This document shows, one piece after another, positions 6,647 through 11,313 of a stretch of DNA of 13,465 bases. The translations under genes were made by a program, and so were the position numbers. Every line of letters begins with the position of its first letter. The stretch's first letter is position 1. The stretch is from positions 1 through 13,465 of the forward strand of contig CAAFXA010000394.1 in NCBI GenBank assembly GCA_900766865.1, given 5' to 3'. The stretch is from an uncultured Akkermansia sp. (GTDB lineage Bacteria > Verrucomicrobiota > Verrucomicrobiia > Verrucomicrobiales > Akkermansiaceae). The notes under the pieces were generated by a model. It saw only the letters and a list, made by a program, of their open reading frames with translations. It was not told the DNA's origin and made no database searches.

Positions 6647-7723
6647 ATGTCCTCAGCAACCGCAAAAAAACAAAAAGAACTGTCTGATGCACTGAATACT
6701 TGCAGCTATGTGCGAGCCAGCCAACTGCTCAACGAAGGAGTCTCCCCGAATACCCGGCTGCCCGGATTTGTGGATGCCTACCCCGGGCGCCCCGGCCAGC
6801 CACTCCGCCGCGATAATCTGACTCCGTTGCATTTTGCTGCCTTCTGGCGAGCCAAAAAAAGCCAGGTCAAGTTCCTCCTGCGCCTGCTGGAAGCCGGAGC
6901 CGATGTGCACTGTACCGATAACCAGGGCTACACACCTCTGCATGACAGCGTGTACGACAACACCCCCGAGCCGGTTCAGATTCTGCTGGACGCCGGGGCC
7001 GATGTAAACGCTGTTACCGCGCTGGGATTCACCCCGCTGCACCTGGCCTTGCTGGACAATGCTGATAAGGTAGCAGAGATTCTCCTCGCGCATGGCAGCG
7101 CAGTAACCGCCACGGCCAACGAGGGAGAGACGCCGCTGGCCTTTGCGGCCATGAGCGGCAACGCGGACATGGTTCGTATGCTGCTGCACGCCGGGGCAGA
7201 TGCCAAAACCACAGAGAGCGATGGCATGACGCCCCTGATGCGAGCCGCCTACTATTCCTCTGCCCCGGAGGTCCTGCATCTGCTGGCGGAAGCCGGGACA
7301 AATCTGGAATCCACCACACAGAGTTCCGGCGCCAACGCCCTGCACTATGCCGCTACCGGGGGATGGCCGGAAAACGTCAGCGCCCTGCTCGCACTGGGCT
7401 GCGACATCAACTCGCGCGATAATGCAGGTGCCACTGCCCTGCTGCGAGCCGCAGCCATGGGGCACGCCTCCTGTGTGCAGCTCCTGCTGGAGGCTAAAGC
7501 CGCAACCGACTTCAAGGGAGACAACGGCGCCCGGCTCTGCCGACTCGCTCTCTCAGGGCAATCCCCCGCTATCATGGCCGCAGTCGAACAAACCTGCCCC
7601 ATTTTCCCGGAAGTTCGCAGCGAATACGAGCGTTCCGCCCGCCGCCGCAAGCTTATTTTCAAACTTATTTTCAAACTTATTTTCTACGCTCTTCTCTTCG
7701 CCATCTTGTATTACCTTCTGTAA
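6647..7723 (+). CDS. Ankyrin-repeat protein with a C-terminal membrane anchor
   Basis: The 358-residue protein has no N-terminal signal. Residues about 57-310 form seven to eight ankyrin repeats, recognisable by TPLH/TPLA starts and LLxAGAD endings at about 58, 96, 129, 162, 195, 230 and 262. Ankyrin repeats mediate protein-protein binding. The C-terminus (about 334-358) is basic then hydrophobic, with the tetrapeptide KLIF three times in a row followed by a short aliphatic-aromatic stretch. It would tether the repeat domain to the inner membrane as a tail anchor, facing the cytoplasm. The helix is encoded partly by a DNA tandem repeat. The gene has a probable promoter and is followed after 56 bases by the DUF3592-like gene. 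Binding partner is unknown; bacterial ankyrin proteins include immunity and stress-protection proteins, but nothing here decides. Confidence 0.88.
   Translation: MSSATAKKQKELSDALNTCSYVRASQLLNEGVSPNTRLPGFVDAYPGRPGQPLRRDNLTPLHFAAFWRAKKSQVKFLLRLLEAGADVHCTDNQGYTPLHDSVYDNTPEPVQILLDAGADVNAVTALGFTPLHLALLDNADKVAEILLAHGSAVTATANEGETPLAFAAMSGNADMVRMLLHAGADAKTTESDGMTPLMRAAYYSSAPEVLHLLAEAGTNLESTTQSSGANALHYAATGGWPENVSALLALGCDINSRDNAGATALLRAAAMGHASCVQLLLEAKAATDFKGDNGARLCRLALSGQSPAIMAAVEQTCPIFPEVRSEYERSARRRKLIFKLIFKLIFYALLFAILYYLL
7652..7684 (+). repeat. 12-bp tandem repeat, 2.75 copies, inside the ankyrin gene
   Basis: The unit CTTATTTTCAAA occurs at 7652-7663, 7664-7675 and, as nine bases, 7676-7684. It is in frame and encodes the KLIF repeats of the C-terminal anchor. 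Because the unit is a multiple of three, copy-number slippage would change anchor length without a frameshift. Confidence 0.9.
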
Positions 7724-7779
7724 TACCCGCTTAGCACAGCCGAAAGACTGACAAAAAACGCACTGACTTCCAGCACTAT

Positions 7780-8241
7780 ATGAGAGACCAGCAAAGCAGA
7801 GGGGCAAGCTGCATCGGCGCCATGATGCTCCTTCTCCTCAGCGGTGCAGCCTGCTGGCAGACTACCCATGTACTGTGGGACACAGTACACCGCCACTCAC
7901 CGAACCACGCCCTCGTGCAGGGCACTCTGCGCAATAGCGACTTTCTGGACAAACCGCGAATATCCTACACCTGGCAAGGCCATGAAGGCGAGCTGTCGTC
8001 GGCAGAAATCCTGCTGCCGAACGCCTCGCTGCGCGAGCTCCGGACACAGCACGGCTATGTACCCGTATGCGTCCGGAGGTCTCATCCCACACATGCTGCG
8101 GTAGCGCACGAGCTCACCCCATATGGCCTGGCCTGGGCAAGCTTGCCCTACCTGCTTTTCCTCTGCGGCCTCGGCTGGCTGGCGCACAACCTGCGCCGCA
8201 CCATACACCGAAAACGCGCTCGTATGCACCGCCCCCGTTGA
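7780..8241 (+). CDS. Small DUF3592-like membrane protein
   Basis: The 153-residue protein has hydrophobic segments at about 10-27 and 116-135 with a central polar beta-rich domain. The centre reads ISYTWQGHEGE, then a VPVCVRRSHP stretch, which matches the general plan of DUF3592-type proteins: helix, extracytoplasmic domain with a Y-x-Y/W-x-G strand and a V-x-V...P motif, second helix. The basic C-terminal tail (RRTIHRKRAR) should be cytoplasmic. It lies 56 bases after the tail-anchored ankyrin gene with no clear promoter, so cotranscription is likely. It is followed by a hairpin terminator. The DUF3592 resemblance is by layout and a few residues only. Confidence 0.7.
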   Translation: MRDQQSRGASCIGAMMLLLLSGAACWQTTHVLWDTVHRHSPNHALVQGTLRNSDFLDKPRISYTWQGHEGELSSAEILLPNASLRELRTQHGYVPVCVRRSHPTHAAVAHELTPYGLAWASLPYLLFLCGLGWLAHNLRRTIHRKRARMHRPR

Positions 8242-8267
8242 AGCCCCATCGGGGCCGGGCAACTTTT
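8237..8267 (+). terminator. Hairpin terminator after the DUF3592-like gene
   Basis: GCCCC (8243-8247) and GGGGC (8251-8255) pair around an ATC loop. An outer GTTG/CAAC pair (8237-8240 with 8260-8263) encloses an internal loop, and TTTT (8264-8267) follows. The stem begins at the stop codon of the gene. Confidence 0.5.
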
Positions 8268-8319
8268 CCTCTGATTGAAATAATTATTTTTCAAAAAATC
8301 AGGATTTAGGCGAAAAATT

Positions 8320-8348
8320 TTGCCTGTCGTGCGCCTATATGGTAGACT
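8320..8348 (+). promoter_or_regulatory. Putative promoter of the second ankyrin gene
   Basis: TTGCCT (8320-8325) and TAGACT (8343-8348) are 17 bases apart, four of six matches each. It follows a strongly AT-rich tract (8272-8320). The predicted start near 8355 leaves only about 7 bases before the ATG at 8362, and rules out the TTG at 8320 as a start codon. Confidence 0.45.
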
Positions 8349-8361
8349 GACAGAAACAACC

Positions 8362-9390
8362 ATGCTCGTTCGCGTCCTCATTCTCATCCTTTTCGGGTTA
8401 GTAGCCGCCAGTGCTGCAAGCGTATGCGTGCAGATTCATCATCCGTTTCCCTCTACCGGGGACGAACTTCTGATGAAACTCGCAGCTCTGCTTCTGTTCA
8501 TCGGCGTGCTTGTCGGCGAATACCTGCTGTGGCGCAAAATGGGGCTGCACCTCCCCCCGCCTCCACCTCGCAAACGTACAGATATTACCCCATTAGCCCA
8601 CTCCGCCCCCGCAAACAGCGAACAGCCAGCCGGGGCTCCTGGCCTATACAGGCGTTTGTTCCCCATCTATACGCTCGCACTAATCCTCACGCTGGGCGTA
8701 TGGCTGCTGCGCAATGCAGACCACCTCTATTATCAGTCGGTCAGATATGGCTACTTCCGCATGGCTGATGCCTTGCGCGTACTGGCCGGGGCAAATGCCG
8801 ACAACACAGGCATTCTGCAGTATTGCTGCGGTTGGAAACGAGACGCCGGGGAAACACCGGAACAACGCACGGCTCAGCTGCGCTACCTACTAACAAACGG
8901 CGCCAACCCCAATCTCCGCCAGGGGGGCACAACGCCTCTCCTCGTCTGCATGGCCAGTGAATCCTATCACCTTCTGCCGGTACTGGTGGAATATGGTGCA
9001 GACCTCCGAGCCACCGATGCCCCATGGGATATATCACCAGTTTTCTCCGCCGTAAGCAAAAACAACCCGGAGCTTCTGAAGTATCTGTTGCAGCATGGAG
9101 CCGAACCGGACAAGCCCCAGGCCATGTTTGCCAATATGACGCCTCTGCATCGGGCTGTAGAATTCGCCCCGGATATGGATGAAGACGTGTCACCTCGTCT
9201 GGAATGCATACGCCTGTTGCTGGAAGCCGGTGCGGATGTGAACTCCCTCTGCCAATTCGCAAACAGGCCCCCTCGTACACCGCTGGATACGGCCGAAAAC
9301 AAATGCGGCTTTGCGGAGGCCATCCCCCTGCTCAGGGAACATGGCGCGCGCCACGCCCACGAGCTACCCGCTCCCGCTGCCCTTGAATAG
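8362..9390 (+). CDS. Ankyrin-repeat protein with N-terminal membrane helices
   Basis: From the ATG at 8362 the protein is 342 residues. Hydrophobic segments lie at about 2-24, 38-58 and 99-117, with a proline-rich basic linker (about 61-97) between the second and third. The remainder carries degenerate ankyrin repeats: a long first repeat with NGANPN at about 179-184, then YGADL (211-215), HGAEPD (245-250) and EAGADVN (288-294). With three helices, the N-terminus and the ankyrin domain would lie on opposite sides of the membrane; which side the ankyrin domain faces cannot be settled by eye. A TTG 42 bases upstream is in frame but sits in the likely promoter. It is the second ankyrin membrane protein in this cluster and has the opposite anchor position to the one at 6647. 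Partner and role are unknown. Confidence 0.85.
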   Translation: MLVRVLILILFGLVAASAASVCVQIHHPFPSTGDELLMKLAALLLFIGVLVGEYLLWRKMGLHLPPPPPRKRTDITPLAHSAPANSEQPAGAPGLYRRLFPIYTLALILTLGVWLLRNADHLYYQSVRYGYFRMADALRVLAGANADNTGILQYCCGWKRDAGETPEQRTAQLRYLLTNGANPNLRQGGTTPLLVCMASESYHLLPVLVEYGADLRATDAPWDISPVFSAVSKNNPELLKYLLQHGAEPDKPQAMFANMTPLHRAVEFAPDMDEDVSPRLECIRLLLEAGADVNSLCQFANRPPRTPLDTAENKCGFAEAIPLLREHGARHAHELPAPAALE

Positions 9391-9427
9391 GCGTCATTAC
9401 TGGTAGCCCCCCTTCTTCCCCCTCATC

Positions 9428-9739
9428 TCAGGGTAGGTATACCCAGCCCCATTGTGCCGGAAGAACGACTGCCCACCACACAAACAGAACGATACGCGAA
9501 ACTCTGGCAGAACAAAGCCACACACACAACATCACAAACAAGCAGCTCCAGAAAGCTATAGCGTTAAGCACCAGCGCCACATTCATCAAAACCACTTCAT
9601 ACCCAAAAGCATCACATAATGAACGCGAAACGTATGGCGAACTGAAGGCAATTTCCGAATTCAACACCCAGAGCACCCCACACAATAAGAAGATTGTAGA
9701 CTTCCACTTCCGGCACTTACTCTCGTGTTTTGTATCCAT
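9428..9739 (-). CDS. Small three-helix membrane protein, unknown function
   Basis: The 103-residue product begins with a basic stretch (MDTKHESKCRKWK) and has hydrophobic segments at about 14-32, 48-72 and 79-101, rich in Trp, Cys, Val and Leu. The basic N-terminus should be cytoplasmic. I recognise no family. The gene is supported by a near-consensus promoter (TTTACA-N17-TATAAT) directly upstream on the same strand. It runs convergently to the second ankyrin gene, with only 37 bases between their stops. Alternative: a spurious frame, but the promoter and the coherent membrane topology argue against that. Confidence 0.6.
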   Translation of the reverse strand: MDTKHESKCRKWKSTIFLLCGVLWVLNSEIAFSSPYVSRSLCDAFGYEVVLMNVALVLNAIAFWSCLFVMLCVWLCSARVSRIVLFVWWAVVLPAQWGWVYLP

Positions 9740-9751
9740 AATAGAGTCTTT

Positions 9752-9768
9752 AGCAGCTTAACGCTGCT
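9752..9768. promoter_or_regulatory. Palindrome at the start site of the small membrane protein gene
   Basis: AGCAGC and GCTGCT flank a 5-base TTAAC spacer. The palindrome spans the predicted transcript start (about 9763) just downstream of the -10 box. It could be a repressor operator or form a hairpin at the 5' end of the mRNA. Confidence 0.5.
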
Positions 9769-9769
9769 G

Positions 9770-9798
9770 ATTATAAATGGGGAAAAACGCGTTGTAAA
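9770..9798 (-). promoter_or_regulatory. Strong promoter of the small membrane protein gene
   Basis: On the minus strand TTTACA (9798-9793) and a perfect TATAAT (9775-9770) are 17 bases apart. It is the closest to consensus in the window. The ATG at 9739 lies 30 bases after the -10 box. Confidence 0.7.
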
Positions 9799-9891
9799 GG
9801 AAATATGAGTCATTTTGCACCTTGTGGTGGTGTTCCCATATGAGCCTCCTACGCATTGCCATCATCAGCCCTCAGAAATTCATGCGCATGA

Positions 9892-9920
9892 TTGTCAAAC
9901 GAGATTCTACAAGATAGCAT
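9892..9920 (+). promoter_or_regulatory. Orphan plus-strand promoter
   Basis: TTGTCA (9892-9897) and TAGCAT (9915-9920) are 17 bases apart. No good protein gene follows; the next strong signal on this strand is the hairpin at 9992-10023. The palindrome CATGCGCATG ends 1 base before the -35 box. Confidence 0.4.
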
Positions 9921-9926
9921 ACCTTA

Positions 9927-10023
9927 CATATAGAGACCAAATACGACCGCGAGCATGAAGCGCCCAACCGGGTGGTGTTTTGATGTAGAAAAAAGCCGCT
10001 GCTCGTCACCGAGCAACGGCTTT
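9927..10023 (+). ncRNA. Candidate small RNA of about 100 nt
   Basis: A transcript from the orphan promoter would start near 9927 and end at the hairpin at 9992-10023, which is followed by a T-rich tract (TTTGTTTTC) on this strand. No RNA family is recognised. An ATG at 9955 opens a frame that runs through the hairpin into the antisense of the PEP-CTERM gene and is not a credible protein. The call rests only on promoter plus terminator. Confidence 0.25.
9992..10023 (-). terminator. Rho-independent terminator of the PEP-CTERM gene
   Basis: AAAGCCG-C-TGCTCG pairs with CGAGCA-A-CGGCTTT around a TCAC loop, with one C/A mismatch: 13 pairs. Read on the minus strand it is followed by a T run, the ideal form for the gene ending at 10050. 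Because the plus side also has a T-rich tail, it may work in both directions. Confidence 0.8.
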
Positions 10024-10049
10024 GTTTTCAATTCAATGAAAAAGACAAT

Positions 10050-10838
10050 TTACTTGCGGCGGCGGCGGGCAACCAAGCCAGCAAGGGCAAGCAGAGAAAG
10101 CGTAGCCGTGGTGGGCTCGGGGATGGTTTTAATCGTTACAGTAAGCGGTGCCAAACTTCCCCAATATTTGCCCATATAGTGATCAGATGATGTGCCACCC
10201 GGAAGGAAGCTTCCTACAGTATATTGATAATTATCTGAAAGGGTCGTTGACCAATTGGTTTTAAACGTATAATTTTCAGCAGTTACTTCGTCTGCACCGC
10301 CAATGCTATAACTAACAGCCCCTCCTTTTCCAATTGTAACAGAAAAGTCAGTCAAATAATAATTTTTATCTGCATCACTATTTACATCTAAAGAGCCCAA
10401 CGTTAGACCAGGAGAGCCCACATTTGCATTGGTAAGCCTAAGCTCTTCTCCGGCCAAACCAAGACTTAAACCTTTATCGTTCGAACCTATATGAAGGATG
10501 GTCTGATAAGAAGTGTCTGTTCTTGTACCTGTAGATACAGCCCCACTAATGGTCAGGGTTACTTTTCCTGCGATGGCATCATTAATCGCATTATAGAAAA
10601 CATCCGTTCCCGTTTCATACCAATGCTTCGCACTGGTTGTGCCACCAGCTGTGTAATAAAGTGTCGTAATTTTTTCTCCACTATATACTCCTTGATTCGG
10701 GGTATAATCTTTAGTAACGAATGAGCCTATAGCAGTACCTCCCATGACAGCATCGTTGTCTGAGAAATCCCACGTATAAACCACATCACCCATAGCTACG
10801 CATGTCATGGACAAAAGCGCAATAATTGTTTTTTTCAT
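10050..10838 (-). CDS. PEP-CTERM sorted secreted surface protein
   Basis: The 262-residue protein has an N-terminal signal peptide (MKKTIIALLS onward, cleavage probably after AMG at about residue 17). It ends with a PEP-CTERM tag: PEP at 240-242, a hydrophobic helix, then RRRRK at the end. Such tags are recognised and removed by exosortases in bacteria with complex envelopes or exopolysaccharide; the protein is thus expected at the cell surface. The mature part is rich in Thr, Ser, Gly and Tyr with alternating strand pattern, and looks like a beta-sandwich, possibly of lectin/laminin-G type (a YSIGG motif near residue 185), but this is weak. The coding sequence is visibly richer in A and T than neighbouring genes. 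It is divergent from the exported glycosidase across a 475-bp region and has a clear terminator. Surface sorting is well supported, ligand unknown. Confidence 0.88.
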   Translation of the reverse strand: MKKTIIALLSMTCVAMGDVVYTWDFSDNDAVMGGTAIGSFVTKDYTPNQGVYSGEKITTLYYTAGGTTSAKHWYETGTDVFYNAINDAIAGKVTLTISGAVSTGTRTDTSYQTILHIGSNDKGLSLGLAGEELRLTNANVGSPGLTLGSLDVNSDADKNYYLTDFSVTIGKGGAVSYSIGGADEVTAENYTFKTNWSTTLSDNYQYTVGSFLPGGTSSDHYMGKYWGSLAPLTVTIKTIPEPTTATLSLLALAGLVARRRRK

Positions 10839-10948
10839 ATTTGTAAGATTTGATTATTAAGAGTTTCGAGCGGCTTGTGCAGGGGTACTCGTTTCCACGC
10901 GCGTCGGAATGCTGAGAGACCTGCTCCTAAGCCGCTAAGAGAAATATA

Positions 10949-10965
10949 CAGCATTCTGAATGCTG
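10949..10965. repeat. Palindrome copy 1, CAGCATTC-T-GAATGCTG
   Basis: Perfect 8-base arms around a single T, centred about 119 bases upstream of the PEP-CTERM start codon. With its flank it shares TACAGCATTCNGAATGCTG with copy 2. It may be a regulator binding site. Confidence 0.85.
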
Positions 10966-11093
10966 ATGCTTTGGAGAATTTGCTAGATTCAACATGTTAG
11001 GAGTAAATAGGAGGTCAAATATTTGATATCGCATCTTGAAAAAATGGATAAAAATGCATCATTTTCAGCAATTTTCTGCTTTTTCGCTTGCTA

Positions 11094-11110
11094 CAGCATT
11101 CAGAATGCTG
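11094..11110. repeat. Palindrome copy 2, CAGCATTC-A-GAATGCTG
   Basis: Same arms as copy 1 around a single A, 145 bases away and about 212 bases upstream of the exported glycosidase start codon. It directly joins the first TCGCTTGCTAC repeat. Confidence 0.85.
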
Positions 11111-11252
11111 GAGGCGGACAAAGAAAAAGCCCTCTACCTCCGGTAACGATTCAGTTTTGATTATATATAGGAAATCTAGGTAGGAAAAAATACAGCTTAT
11201 TGGTATTCGGGCTATAGGGCGCTACGAAGCGATACAGCTTCCGTTTTCTCGC

Positions 11253-11281
11253 TTGCTACGAGGCTTTCAATATGGTAGAAT
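11253..11281 (+). promoter_or_regulatory. Promoter of the exported glycosidase
   Basis: TTGCTA (11253-11258, four of six) and TAGAAT (11276-11281, five of six) are 17 bases apart. The predicted start near 11288 gives a leader of about 26 bases. An AAAAGGAG stretch (11285-11292) lies at the transcript start, too far from the ATG for an ideal ribosome binding site. Confidence 0.55.
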
Positions 11282-11313
11282 GATAAAAGGAGCGTGTTAA
11301 TCGTTTACTTGTT

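Larger units (their letters stand above)
9740..10049. other. Intergenic stretch with two promoters, palindromes and a terminator
   Basis: These 310 bases hold no convincing protein gene. They contain the promoter and start-site palindrome of the small membrane protein (9752-9798), a 10-bp palindrome CATGCGCATG (9881-9890) next to an orphan plus-strand promoter (9892-9920), and the hairpin terminator of the PEP-CTERM gene (9992-10023). Confidence 0.7.
10839..11313. other. Large divergent intergenic region with repeated palindromes
   Basis: This 475-bp region separates the PEP-CTERM gene and the exported glycosidase and is AT-rich in places. It has two identical-arm 17-bp palindromes, a lone half-site GAATGCTG at 10907-10914, TACAGCTT at 11191 and 11233, an 11-bp direct repeat TCGCTTGCTAC (11084-11094, 11249-11259), and the glycosidase promoter. 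A weak minus-strand promoter TGCACA-N17-AATAAT (10881 to 10853) could serve the PEP-CTERM gene. I see no protein gene and recognise no RNA. Confidence 0.65.

Noticed and set aside
9431..9444. GGGTA-GGTA-TACCC inverted repeat as a terminator
   Set aside because: Only a five-pair stem, inside the coding end of the small membrane protein, with no T tract on either strand.
9955..10179. 74-codon plus-strand frame
   Set aside because: Runs through a terminator hairpin and then antisense to the end of the PEP-CTERM gene; Arg-rich composition comes from the complement of the RRRRK coding region.
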